A program made the position numbers and the translations under genes. From NCBI RefSeq assembly GCF_009758205.1, contig NZ_WRXN01000003.1, forward strand, positions 372,001 through 436,000: 64,000 nt of DNA, in the 5' to 3' direction. The DNA is from Chitinophaga tropicalis (GTDB taxonomy: Bacteria > Bacteroidota > Bacteroidia > Chitinophagales > Chitinophagaceae). Shown here piece by piece: positions 1 to 8,449 of the stretch. The notes below the pieces were generated by a model. The model ran no database searches. It had not been told where the DNA came from and was given only the letters and a program-made list of their open reading frames with translations. The number at the start of each line of letters is the position of its first letter. Position 1 is the stretch's first letter.

Positions 1-1
1 A

Positions 2-760
2 CTCCTGATGGCCAAAGAGGGTGTAACAGGTCCTGTAAATTACTTTGAAGGCTCTGTAGGTTTTAAGGAGCTGACCGGTATGAAGCCTGCTTTTAACCAG
101 GAGAGGGGAGACTTTTCCCTGATAAGCAGATGTGTATTAAAAAGCTATAATGCGGAAGTACATACACAATCTGCTATTGAAGCGATGCTTATGCTCCGGC
201 AGCAGCATAACATTTTGCCCGGGGAAGTAAAAAGTATAGACCTTACTACTTTTGCCACTGCCTATCATATTACGGGGGGAGGAAAATATGGGCCAAGGGA
301 CAGGGTGCAGACAAAAGAACAGGCGGACCACAGCCTGCCTTATATTCTAGCCGTGGCTTTGATAGACGGGGAGGTGATGCCGGAACAATTTGCTACTGCG
401 CGTATACGCCGGCCTGACGTACAGGAGCTGCTGGACAAGGTAAAGGTCCATACTGTGTTACCGGTTAAGACACCTCATAAACTTATGGACGTACTTGATC
501 CGTACACCCAGGAGTATCCTGACCGGTTGCCGGCAAAAGTGACTGTTACACTGGAGAACGGGAAGGAATACGAACAGAAATGCGATGATTATAAAGGCTT
601 TTTTACCCGGCCACTTACATGGGGAGATGTGGAAGGAAAATTCAGGCGTCTGTCTGAAGGTATTATCAGTACAGCGTTGCAGGATGATATTGCTGGAGTC
701 ATTGATGGATATGATAAACAGAGTGCAACTGCTTTAACTGCCTTGCTGGCACGTATATAA
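2..760 (+). CDS. MmgE/PrpD family protein, C-terminal part (cut by window start)
   Basis: The reading frame is open at the left edge, so only about the last 252 residues are visible of a family that is usually about 450 long. The segment resembles the C-terminal half of MmgE/PrpD proteins (2-methylcitrate dehydratase and relatives): a helical stretch with the motif YNAEVHTQSAIEAML, then a mixed region with VTLENGKEY, then a short helical tail. Family members dehydrate 2-methylcitrate or related tricarboxylates in propionate metabolism, but many have other or unknown substrates, and no neighbouring prp gene is in view. The active-site half lies outside the window, so the reaction cannot be assigned. 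Confidence 0.8.
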   Translation, partial: LLMAKEGVTGPVNYFEGSVGFKELTGMKPAFNQERGDFSLISRCVLKSYNAEVHTQSAIEAMLMLRQQHNILPGEVKSIDLTTFATAYHITGGGKYGPRDRVQTKEQADHSLPYILAVALIDGEVMPEQFATARIRRPDVQELLDKVKVHTVLPVKTPHKLMDVLDPYTQEYPDRLPAKVTVTLENGKEYEQKCDDYKGFFTRPLTWGDVEGKFRRLSEGIISTALQDDIAGVIDGYDKQSATALTALLARI

Positions 761-1065
761 TCTCACTGAAATGTGAACAGAATACATTAAGTGTAGAACT
801 GACTGCTCACCTGTGTACATATTTGTTACACCGTAAATTTTATGTTCCTCTGAAACCCGCGCCAGCAGCGCCCGCTAAAAGAACCGCTGCTACTGTGCAT
901 CTTATATCAGATTGAGGTAGCTACAAATAATTTATTAAAAATCAGCCTATTCGATGTAAAGGCGTTTGGTTTGCTTCTTGTCATATAATAGCCGGCATCA
1001 GATCAGGAGCATATTATGACTAAACGATCAGCGAATTTTTTCTATTGTAAATCCCGTTTTTTTAT
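761..1065. other. Intergenic region, no gene recognised
   Basis: About 305 bases separate the MmgE/PrpD stop from the first glycosyltransferase. I see no conserved reading frame and no strong hairpin. The stretch becomes AT-rich just before the downstream start and probably holds the promoter of the glycan block, but no clean TTTG / TAnnTTTG pair stands out. Confidence 0.5.
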
Positions 1066-2094
1066 ATGACAACAATGCAACACAAGCCCAGGCTGAAGAT
1101 ATTTACTTGGCACATACACGGTAGCTATCTGTATTATTTATCACAAGGCAATTTTGATATCTACATTCCTGTCAATGAGCAACGTACGCCCGGTTATTAT
1201 GGCCGTGGTAAGACTTTCCCGTTCGGGAGCAATGTACATGAGATCCCTGTGAAGATGGTGAAGGATTTTGATTTTGACTGTATTCTTTACCAGTCCACCA
1301 AAGACTACCTGGTAGACCAGTACGAGATATTATCGCCTGCTCAGCGCAGGCTTCCGAGGATATACCTGGAGCATAACACACCTGCGAAGAACCCGGTTAC
1401 AACCCGTCATGTTGTGAACGACCGCCGCATTTGCCTGGTGCATGTTACACATTATAACAGGCTGATGTGGGACAACAACCGTACACCTGTTACAGTGATA
1501 GAGCATGGGGTTACTATGCCGGAGGCTTCCTACACGGGCGAGCTTGCGAAAGGCATTATAGCTATTAATCATCTTGCGCAGCGGGGGCGTGCATTGGGGT
1601 GGGACATTTTCCGGCAGGTGCGTGATGTTATACCATTGGACCTTGCGGGTATGGGTAATGGAGAGGCCGGGATAGGAGAGGTACTGCATCCGCAGTTGTC
1701 TTCATTCATGAGTAAATACCGCTTTTACTTTCATCCTGTAAGGAACACCAGCCTGGCGCTGGCCGTATGTGAGGCTATGATGCTGGGGATGCCGGTTGTG
1801 GGACTGGCAACAACGGAACTGGTAACAGTGATAGAGAATGGCAGGAATGGGTTCATTCATACTGACATCAACTACCTCATAAAGAAAATGAAACTTCTTC
1901 TCAATGAACCTGAGCTGGCTGCAAAAATGGGAGAGCAGGCAAGGAGCACAGCCATGAGACGCTTTAATATAGAGCGTTTCACAGCGGAGTGGGAGCGGTT
2001 ATTTCATGCAGCATGCAATGGGAGTTTAAATGAGCTTACATATACTACCGACCAGCTATCCGGCAAAACGACGATAGGGGCAGGTATAGAGTGA
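1066..2094 (+). CDS. Glycosyltransferase, GT4-like (GT-B fold)
   Basis: This 342-residue protein has the length and C-terminal pattern of a GT-B glycosyltransferase. Residues about 220-290 carry a nucleotide-sugar binding region (VCEAMMLGMPVVGLATTEL, then ENGRNGFIH), and the C-terminus has the usual helix ending in a W-x-x-L motif. In the E-x7-E signature the second Glu is present (CEAM) but the first is replaced by Thr (NTSLALAVCE), so the donor site is atypical. It is the first gene of a plus-strand run, and its stop overlaps the next start (ATGA). A cytoplasmic role in lipopolysaccharide or other surface glycan assembly is inferred from the neighbours; donor and acceptor are unknown. Confidence 0.8.
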   Translation: MTTMQHKPRLKIFTWHIHGSYLYYLSQGNFDIYIPVNEQRTPGYYGRGKTFPFGSNVHEIPVKMVKDFDFDCILYQSTKDYLVDQYEILSPAQRRLPRIYLEHNTPAKNPVTTRHVVNDRRICLVHVTHYNRLMWDNNRTPVTVIEHGVTMPEASYTGELAKGIIAINHLAQRGRALGWDIFRQVRDVIPLDLAGMGNGEAGIGEVLHPQLSSFMSKYRFYFHPVRNTSLALAVCEAMMLGMPVVGLATTELVTVIENGRNGFIHTDINYLIKKMKLLLNEPELAAKMGEQARSTAMRRFNIERFTAEWERLFHAACNGSLNELTYTTDQLSGKTTIGAGIE

Positions 2095-3374
2095 TGATCG
2101 TTAATTTAATATGGAAGACCATGATAAAGAGGATAGCTTTTATAAGTGAGCATGCTTCTCCTTTGGCGGCATTAGGCGGGGCAGATGCCGGCGGACAGAA
2201 TGTCTATGTAGGAGAGCTGGCTAAACAGCTGGCGGCAGCAGGATATGCCGTTGATCTTTTTACACGCAGGGAAGACCCTGACCTTCAACGTTGTATTGAG
2301 TGGGCGGAAGGCATACGTATTGTGCATATAGATGCGGGGCCGCCGAAAGTAATTGCAAAGGAAACACTTCTTCAATATATGCCGGCTTTCCGGGAAGATA
2401 TGCTGGCTTTCATGAATGAGCAGCGGATCAGTTATGACCTGATCCACGCCAACTTTTTTATGTCGGCATTGGTGGCGATGGAACTAAAGGCCATACTGCA
2501 GATCCCCTTCGTGGTCACCTTCCATGCCCTGGGACATATTCGCCTTCTGCACCAGGGAGATAACGACCGTTTTCCTCCGGAGAGGATAGCTATAGAAGAA
2601 GCCGTATGCAGGAAGGCGGATAATATCATTGCCGAATGCCCGCAGGACAGGGAAGACCTTATTCATTATTATAACGCGCCTGAGGAAAAGATCACAGTGA
2701 TCCCGTGTGGTGTGAATACAGAAGAGTTCTATCCTGTAAATAAACGGACAGCGCGTGAGATACTTGGGTTGCCGGAAGATGAGATACTGTTGCTGCAACT
2801 GGGACGGATGGTGCCGCGCAAGGGAGTGGACAATGTGATAGAGGCATTTGCCAGGCTTAATCATAAAGCCACTAAGATGCGATTGCTGATAGTAGGCGGG
2901 GATACAGATACTGTAAATGAGCTGGAAAGACTGAAGGAGCTGGCAATAAGGCTGAAAGTGGAAGACAGGGTTGTCTTTACAGGGCAGAAAAGCAGGGCGG
3001 AACTTAAATTCTTCTATGCGGCGGCCGATCTTTTTATTACCACGCCGTGGTATGAACCTTTCGGTATTACTCCGCTGGAAGCGATGGCATGCGGCACCCC
3101 GGTGATAGGTAGTATGGTTGGGGGGATCAAATACAGTGTGGCTGACGGACAAACGGGCGTACTGGTGAGCCCGAAGAACCCGGGCATGCTGGCTCATACT
3201 ATCAGGAACGTGCTCAGGGCGCCTGAGCAACTGGAAGAAATGGGTGTTAATGCTGTAAGGCGGGTGAACCGTATGTTCACCTGGGAGCTGGTAGCAAGCC
3301 AGATGCTGGCTGTGTATGAAAAGGTGTGTGGCCGTCAAAAGGTATTGCCGTATGAGAAAAGCCATCTTTATTGA
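2094..3374 (+). CDS. Glycosyltransferase family 4, sucrose-synthase/MshA-like
   Basis: The protein is a canonical GT4 retaining glycosyltransferase. The N-terminal Rossmann domain opens with a GGADAGGQNVYVGELAKQLA motif, the glycine-rich loop of the sucrose-phosphate synthase and MshA group, and the C-terminal domain has a complete E-x7-E motif in EPFGITPLEAMACGTPV. The ATG at 2094 overlaps the previous stop and gives 426 residues. An internal ATG at 2121 (MIKRIAFISEHASP) fits the conserved family start better and may be the real one. The 3' end overlaps gmhB by 23 bases, which indicates translational coupling. A role in a heptose-containing surface glycan is inferred from context. Confidence 0.88.
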   Translation: MIVNLIWKTMIKRIAFISEHASPLAALGGADAGGQNVYVGELAKQLAAAGYAVDLFTRREDPDLQRCIEWAEGIRIVHIDAGPPKVIAKETLLQYMPAFREDMLAFMNEQRISYDLIHANFFMSALVAMELKAILQIPFVVTFHALGHIRLLHQGDNDRFPPERIAIEEAVCRKADNIIAECPQDREDLIHYYNAPEEKITVIPCGVNTEEFYPVNKRTAREILGLPEDEILLLQLGRMVPRKGVDNVIEAFARLNHKATKMRLLIVGGDTDTVNELERLKELAIRLKVEDRVVFTGQKSRAELKFFYAAADLFITTPWYEPFGITPLEAMACGTPVIGSMVGGIKYSVADGQTGVLVSPKNPGMLAHTIRNVLRAPEQLEEMGVNAVRRVNRMFTWELVASQMLAVYEKVCGRQKVLPYEKSHLY

Positions 3375-3963
3375 TAAGGACGGGACGCTGGTCAGGAATG
3401 TTCCCTGGAATGTTGACCCGGAGTATATACAGCTGGAGCCATATGCGGGAGAAGCATTACGGTTGCTGCAGAATGGCGGTTATGTGCTGGTGGTGGTTAC
3501 CAACCAGGGGGGAGTGGCAAAAGGGTATTTCCCGGAAAGCGCGTTGTCTGCTGTGATCAGGAAAGTGGATGCTTTGCTGGCAGAGCAGGGGGTGCAGCTG
3601 GATGGTTTTTTTTATTGTCCTCATGACCTGGAGGGGGTTGTCAGCGGATATGCCATTACATGTTCCTGCAGGAAGCCAGCTCCGGGTATGATGATCAGGG
3701 CGGCAGAGGAATTACATATCAGCCTGGAAGGCTCCTGGATGCTGGGAGACATTCTGAATGATGTGGAAGCCGGGAACAGGAGCGGATGCCGTTCTATCCT
3801 GGTAGATAATGGTAATGAAACGGAGTGGGACCTTTCTCCGTTGCGTAAGCCCGAATTTATAGCGGGTAATATGCTGGAAGCAGCAGAATATATAATTAAT
3901 TGTTCAGGGAAAAACAGATCGTATGGAGCTCATATATCAGACACTGATCAAAGATTTTACTAA
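3352..3963 (+). CDS. gmhB: D-glycero-D-manno-heptose-1,7-bisphosphate 7-phosphatase (HAD family)
   Basis: This HAD-superfamily phosphatase of about 203 residues starts MRKAIFIDKDGTLV, giving the nucleophile Asp8 and acid/base Asp10. It has the CPH...CSC zinc-binding insertion (FYCPHDLEG, then TCSCRKPAPG) that marks the GmhB/histidinol-phosphatase branch, and the late motif GDILNDVEAG. GmhB removes the 7-phosphate of heptose 1,7-bisphosphate in nucleotide-heptose synthesis. I chose the ATG at 3352 because longer readings run back into the glycosyltransferase and add nothing conserved. Overlap with hldE on the 3' side (41 bases) supports a shared pathway. Histidinol-phosphate phosphatase is the main alternative, but the hldE neighbour argues against it. 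Confidence 0.88.
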   Translation: MRKAIFIDKDGTLVRNVPWNVDPEYIQLEPYAGEALRLLQNGGYVLVVVTNQGGVAKGYFPESALSAVIRKVDALLAEQGVQLDGFFYCPHDLEGVVSGYAITCSCRKPAPGMMIRAAEELHISLEGSWMLGDILNDVEAGNRSGCRSILVDNGNETEWDLSPLRKPEFIAGNMLEAAEYIINCSGKNRSYGAHISDTDQRFY

Positions 3964-5407
3964 GTCTTCCGTACTTGTGATAGGAGACCTGATGATAGAT
4001 ACTTATCTGAAAGGCGCCAGTACCCGGCTTACCCCGGAGGCGCCGGTGCCGGTGGTAGATATCAGTTCCTGTGTTTCTGTACTGGGTGGCGGCGCCAATA
4101 CTGCTGCCAATCTCCGGCAGCTGGGAGCAAACGTTACGTTTACCGGTATAATGGGAAGTGATCATGCGGGGGAACTGGCAGCTTCATTGCTGGAAGATGC
4201 GGGCATCCGCAATAAGGTGATTGTTTGTAATACCCGCGCCACTATTGTGAAGACCAGGGTAATTGCCGGTCAGCAGCTGCTTACACGCTATGATGAAGGA
4301 ACGGAGCTGCCGCTGGATGCCAACTGTGAACAGGAGCTGATCGCATTGCTGGAGGAAGAGGTATTACAGCATGATGCTATTGTGGTGGCTGACTATAATA
4401 AAGGGCTTATTACGCCTGCCGTTATTTCAGCGCTGGAAAGACTTAACAGCCGTTATAAGAAATTCATAGCTGTAGATGCAAAGCATTTAGGACAGTTCAG
4501 GCAATTGCGTCCTTCACTGGTAAAGCCTAACTATCCTGAAATAATGCAGCTCCTGCAGGTGGAGAATATGCCGGTGAACAGGGTACACGAGCTGCAGGAA
4601 AAGGGAACGGCAGTTTTTGCTGCTACAGGTGCGGCTATAACAGCGCTTACGCTGGATGAAGACGGGGCATTGATCTTTACGGGGGATAAACTGCTATGCC
4701 ATATGGCGGCCCCGAAGGTAAAGCAGCCTAATGTTTCCGGTGCGGGAGATACCTATATCAGCGCCTTTACGCTTGCCTGTCTGGCGGGGGCAGCGCCTGC
4801 TACAGCGGCGGAAATTGCAGGTGCGGCAGCAGCTGTGGCTATAGGTAAAAGTAATACGGCATATTGTAAACATGCTGAGCTGCTGGCATATTTTTCTATG
4901 AAGGATAAGTACATCAGTGATCTCCGGCAGCTGGAATGTGTTTGTGATATGTACAGGGCCCAGGGGAAAAAGATCGTTTTCACCAACGGCTGTTTTGACA
5001 TCCTGCACAGCGGGCATGTAAGCTATTTAAACAGGGCAGGAGAGCTGGGAGATGTACTGATCGTGGGTATCAATACGGATGACAGCATCAGGCGTTTAAA
5101 AGGGCCGGAAAGGCCTATTAACAGCCTGTCTGACAGGATGCAGGTACTGGCCGGGCTGGGTGTGGTAACGCATATTGTGGCTTTTGGAAGTAAGGAGAAT
5201 GATACACCTGAATCGCTGATCCGCTTAGTTAAACCGCATTTCTTTGTCAAAGGGGGAGATTACAACAGGGAGTCCCTGCCAGAAGCAGCTATTGTGGAAA
5301 AGTTGGGAGGAGAGGTGATATTGCTGCCATTGGTAAAGGGCAGGTCTACTTCTCTTATTATCCGCCGTATTTATACAAACCCGGTTTTAAAAGTAAGTAG
5401 TTTATAA
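3923..5407 (+). CDS. hldE: Bifunctional heptose 7-phosphate kinase / heptose 1-phosphate adenylyltransferase
   Basis: This 494-residue two-domain protein matches HldE (RfaE). Residues 1 to about 330 form a ribokinase-type kinase with the substrate motif LGGGANTAANLRQLGA and the catalytic GAGDTYISAF near residue 272. Residues about 350-494 form a cytidylyltransferase-type domain with FTNGCFDILHSGHVSYL near residue 352. Together the domains phosphorylate heptose 7-phosphate at C1 and then add AMP, giving ADP-heptose after the GmhB step between them. GmhA and HldD, needed to complete the route, are not in this window. The gene overlaps gmhB and is followed two bases later by a GT9 enzyme, so the order reads precursor synthesis then transfer. 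Confidence 0.93.
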   Translation: MELIYQTLIKDFTKSSVLVIGDLMIDTYLKGASTRLTPEAPVPVVDISSCVSVLGGGANTAANLRQLGANVTFTGIMGSDHAGELAASLLEDAGIRNKVIVCNTRATIVKTRVIAGQQLLTRYDEGTELPLDANCEQELIALLEEEVLQHDAIVVADYNKGLITPAVISALERLNSRYKKFIAVDAKHLGQFRQLRPSLVKPNYPEIMQLLQVENMPVNRVHELQEKGTAVFAATGAAITALTLDEDGALIFTGDKLLCHMAAPKVKQPNVSGAGDTYISAFTLACLAGAAPATAAEIAGAAAAVAIGKSNTAYCKHAELLAYFSMKDKYISDLRQLECVCDMYRAQGKKIVFTNGCFDILHSGHVSYLNRAGELGDVLIVGINTDDSIRRLKGPERPINSLSDRMQVLAGLGVVTHIVAFGSKENDTPESLIRLVKPHFFVKGGDYNRESLPEAAIVEKLGGEVILLPLVKGRSTSLIIRRIYTNPVLKVSSL

Positions 5408-5409
5408 GT

Positions 5410-6522
5410 ATGAGTGCATCCAACTGGAAAGACTGCCGGCGTATACTTTGTATACGTCCGGACAATATGGGAGACCTGCTGATGAGCGGTCCGGCCATCA
5501 GGGCGCTGAAAACAACTTTCAACTGTCATATTACTGTGCTGGTATCTTCTATGGGCGCCGGTATTGTGGATTTTATGCCGGAGATAGACGATACCATAAT
5601 TTTTGATACGCCCTGGGTGCAGACGTCCACAACGCCTGTTCCTGATAGTTTTAACAAGATGGCGGCGCGTTTGAGGAAGGGGAATTTTGATGCAGCCGTT
5701 ATATTTACTGTGTACAGTCAGAATCCTATGCCTTCTGTTATGCTGGCGTATGTGGCGGGTATTCCACGCAGGCTGGCATATTGCCGGGAAAATCCTTATC
5801 ACCTGCTTACGGACTGGGTACCTGATGAAGAGCCATACAACATTATCAAACACCAGGTAAGACGTGATCTTGACCTTGTGGCGAATGTAGGGGCAGTTGC
5901 CACGCAGGAACAGTTATACGTACGTATAAAGAAAGACCGCCGTACCGGTATGCTGAAACAACTGGAACAGGCGGGTGTTGATCCGGAGAAGCCTTTTATG
6001 GTATTACATACGGATGTATCTGAACTGAAGAGGAAATACCCGGTAAAGGCCTGGATCTCTGCAGGCCGTAAAATAGCTGCGGCTTATAATTGCCAGCTGC
6101 TTATCACCGGGAAAAATAATATTTCAGAATGCAGGGACATTGCTGAGGGAATAGGAGAGGGCGCCTTTTCTGTGGGAGGATTGCTGGACCTTGAAGAGTT
6201 TATACTGCTGATAAAATATAGTGTGATGGTGATCTCTGTCAACACTGTGACTGTTCACCTGGCGGCGGCTGTACAGACACCGGTGCTGGTGCTGTATGCG
6301 ATGACCAATCCGCAGCATACGCCGTGGATGGTTAACAGTGGTGTATTATATTTTGATGTGCCGGCTTCTTTACAAAGCAGGAATGAGGTGGTGAAGTATG
6401 TTTACCGTTCGCTGGCATGCAGTGATCTGCCTCCTGCTTCTCCTGCCAATATACTGGAGGAAACAGGAGCTTTACTGCCACAGGCTTCAGGTCGTTTCAA
6501 GAAGCCTCAGCCCATGTCTTAA
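5410..6522 (+). CDS. Glycosyltransferase family 9 (heptosyltransferase-like)
   Basis: The 370-residue protein has the GT9 architecture: an N-terminal IRPDNMGDLLMSGPAIRALK motif and a C-terminal donor-site region with VNTVTVHLAAAVQTPVLVLY. GT9 enzymes use ADP-heptose or related ADP-sugars to extend lipopolysaccharide core on the cytoplasmic face. Its position two bases after hldE fits use of ADP-heptose. The last 36 bases overlap the tail of the convergent GT9 gene on the other strand, so the C-termini of both are encoded by the same DNA. Confidence 0.88.
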   Translation: MSASNWKDCRRILCIRPDNMGDLLMSGPAIRALKTTFNCHITVLVSSMGAGIVDFMPEIDDTIIFDTPWVQTSTTPVPDSFNKMAARLRKGNFDAAVIFTVYSQNPMPSVMLAYVAGIPRRLAYCRENPYHLLTDWVPDEEPYNIIKHQVRRDLDLVANVGAVATQEQLYVRIKKDRRTGMLKQLEQAGVDPEKPFMVLHTDVSELKRKYPVKAWISAGRKIAAAYNCQLLITGKNNISECRDIAEGIGEGAFSVGGLLDLEEFILLIKYSVMVISVNTVTVHLAAAVQTPVLVLYAMTNPQHTPWMVNSGVLYFDVPASLQSRNEVVKYVYRSLACSDLPPASPANILEETGALLPQASGRFKKPQPMS

Positions 6523-7467
6523 TACTATCTCGTAATCCGGTTCGGTGGTCCAGTCAACCGTAAAATGTAATTTCTTGTTTAGCGGCGCCCAGCGCAGGGG
6601 TTCTCCGTCCATGCTGATGACTATACTGGGTGTTTGTAAAGCTGCGGCGATATGAGAAACGCCGGTACAGTTAGAGAGTAATGCCCTGGCATTTTTTACC
6701 AGTACGCCCAGGCTGCCTAATGTTGTTTGTCCGGCGGTATTAATTGATTCGTGCCGCATAAGCCCTGCCACTTCTTCTGTCAGCGAACGTTCGTCTGCCG
6801 TACCTGTCAGCACTATTTTCCAGCCTTTTTCTGCAAACTCGTCTGCCATGGCAGCAAACAGGTGTGGGGGCCACTGCCGCCAGCTACCTCTTGAACCCGG
6901 ATGTACACAGATATATTCCTGGGCGTCTATGGTCAGTCCCATCCGGTTAAAGTCTGCCATATCCTGTGCGGTGATGGGAAACTCCAGTTCGGTGCCCTGC
7001 CTGGGAATGTCGAGGTATTCCATGAGCAACAGGTGTCTTTCAATTTCGGATACATCTTCCGGGTATTCGAGGAAGAGCCCTGCATCGGGGCAACCGTCTT
7101 CTTTCCTCCAGAAGCCGGCGGTGTACCTTCCGCCAAACAATGCTACCATTGGGTTTACAATAGAGCCATTACCCTGCATTTGTAATACAAGGTCATATTG
7201 TTCCTGTTGTACCACGTCAAGGAATATGGGGAACTTTGCTATGTCCGGTTTTTGTTCGGGCAGGCCTGGATAGCCGGGGAAGTGTATAAAGGAGTCCAGG
7301 TAATGGGAATACCTTTGTACAAATGTGGCAGCCCAGGGCAGGCCCAGCAGGGTGATATGCGCTTCCGGGAATGCTGTTCGCAATGCGCGGAGCGCGGGGA
7401 CGGTACATAGCATATCTCCCAGCTGCAGTGCGCGGAAGATAGCGATCTTGCGGATATCTTTACTCAT
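6487..7467 (-). CDS. Glycosyltransferase family 9 (heptosyltransferase-like)
   Basis: The 326-residue protein starts MSKDIRKIAIFRALQLGDML, the N-terminal GT9 pattern with the G-D pair, and carries LSNCTGVSHIAAALQTPSIV in the C-terminal donor domain, where the S/T-G-x-x-H signature is well kept. It probably transfers heptose or a related ADP-sugar. It is the last gene of a minus-strand run (carbamoyltransferase, GT2, GT9) with a two-base gap from the GT2 gene, and its 3' end overlaps the plus-strand GT9. Having two GT9 genes facing each other suggests two successive or alternative heptosyl transfers. Confidence 0.88.
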   Translation of the reverse strand: MSKDIRKIAIFRALQLGDMLCTVPALRALRTAFPEAHITLLGLPWAATFVQRYSHYLDSFIHFPGYPGLPEQKPDIAKFPIFLDVVQQEQYDLVLQMQGNGSIVNPMVALFGGRYTAGFWRKEDGCPDAGLFLEYPEDVSEIERHLLLMEYLDIPRQGTELEFPITAQDMADFNRMGLTIDAQEYICVHPGSRGSWRQWPPHLFAAMADEFAEKGWKIVLTGTADERSLTEEVAGLMRHESINTAGQTTLGSLGVLVKNARALLSNCTGVSHIAAALQTPSIVISMDGEPLRWAPLNKKLHFTVDWTTEPDYEIVLRHGLRLLETT

Positions 7468-7469
7468 AG

Positions 7470-8444
7470 TTATAAATAGAGCACTTTATAGCGCCATGCA
7501 CCGTAGAGGCTCCAGTAAGTAGCTGCAAACGGGATGGCGGCGGATGTAATGATCATTTCGCTGATATGTGATGCTGTACGTGCTGTGTGCATCAGGCGTT
7601 TCCAGGCAAACAGCAATGTCAGCATCAACCATATGCCCAGCAAAACAGATGCCGCCACAGGTTGTTGTGCTGCCAGGCAGCCGATACCTGTAATGAAGCA
7701 GATGATCATTACGTAATAGTTCCATGCCGGCCGTTGCTGGATCCTGGTCCTGTAAAGTTTTGGGAATTTCTTGTATAGCAGGGCATTGAATATGTTCTTT
7801 CGCTGCTCTTTGATACTCACTCCCCAGCGGGCACGGCGTGCGGGATGTATTACTTCTGCCTGTGGTAAATGATGTATGGGTACTCCGGCCTGTATGAGCC
7901 TGAACTCGAGATCGCTGTCTTCCCGCCATGCTGTTTCAAAGGCTTCATCAAAACCATTTACAATTTCCAGCGCTTTTTTAGTACATGCGCAGTTGGCTGT
8001 AATGAATTCAGCTTTTTCCAGCTGCGCGGTATTCCATTCGTAGTCTGTTGGCCGTTTACCTGCAAGAGGTACTGTCACCCGTCCTGTATAGGCAATGTAT
8101 GGTTCTTCCTGCCAGGCGTTCCAGATAGCCTGGAGCCATTGCGGAGAGGGAAGACAATCATCATCTGTAAAGGCTATCAGTTCGGCTTCAGCTGCTCTCC
8201 ATCCGGCATTGCGGGCTGCTGCCGGTCCTTTTTTTTCGGCCAGGCAGATATATCTTACGTTGATGAGCCCTGCATATTTCCAGCTGCATGCTACCTGCCG
8301 GGTGAACTGATCGGGCCCGTCACTTACTATTATCACTTCAAAGTCTGTTTTGTCAAACAGCTGTTCTTCCAGCGCATATAAGCAGCCGGGCAGCAGTTCC
8401 GGCCGGCGGTAAGTGGGTATAACAACAGATATTTTCTTTTTCAT
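7470..8444 (-). CDS. Glycosyltransferase family 2 with C-terminal membrane segments
   Basis: The 324-residue GT-A enzyme starts MKKKISVVIPTYRRPELLPG. It has the nucleotide-sugar/metal DxD-type motif in AFTDDDCLPSPQWL and an acceptor-side motif ETAWREDSDLEFRLIQAG. The last 90 residues hold hydrophobic helices (around IICFITGIGCLAAQQPVAAS and MIITSAAIPFAATYW), so the enzyme is probably anchored at the inner membrane. I chose the start at 8444 because it opens the GT2 motif directly and leaves five bases to the carbamoyltransferase stop; longer readings run into that gene. The sugar is unknown. Confidence 0.88.
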   Translation of the reverse strand: MKKKISVVIPTYRRPELLPGCLYALEEQLFDKTDFEVIIVSDGPDQFTRQVACSWKYAGLINVRYICLAEKKGPAAARNAGWRAAEAELIAFTDDDCLPSPQWLQAIWNAWQEEPYIAYTGRVTVPLAGKRPTDYEWNTAQLEKAEFITANCACTKKALEIVNGFDEAFETAWREDSDLEFRLIQAGVPIHHLPQAEVIHPARRARWGVSIKEQRKNIFNALLYKKFPKLYRTRIQQRPAWNYYVMIICFITGIGCLAAQQPVAASVLLGIWLMLTLLFAWKRLMHTARTASHISEMIITSAAIPFAATYWSLYGAWRYKVLYL

Positions 8445-8449
8445 GGGCG

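Noticed and set aside
2484..3365. Long open frame on the minus strand (293 codons)
   Set aside because: It lies entirely opposite the GT4 gene, has no recognisable motifs and is a shadow of the codon bias of that gene.
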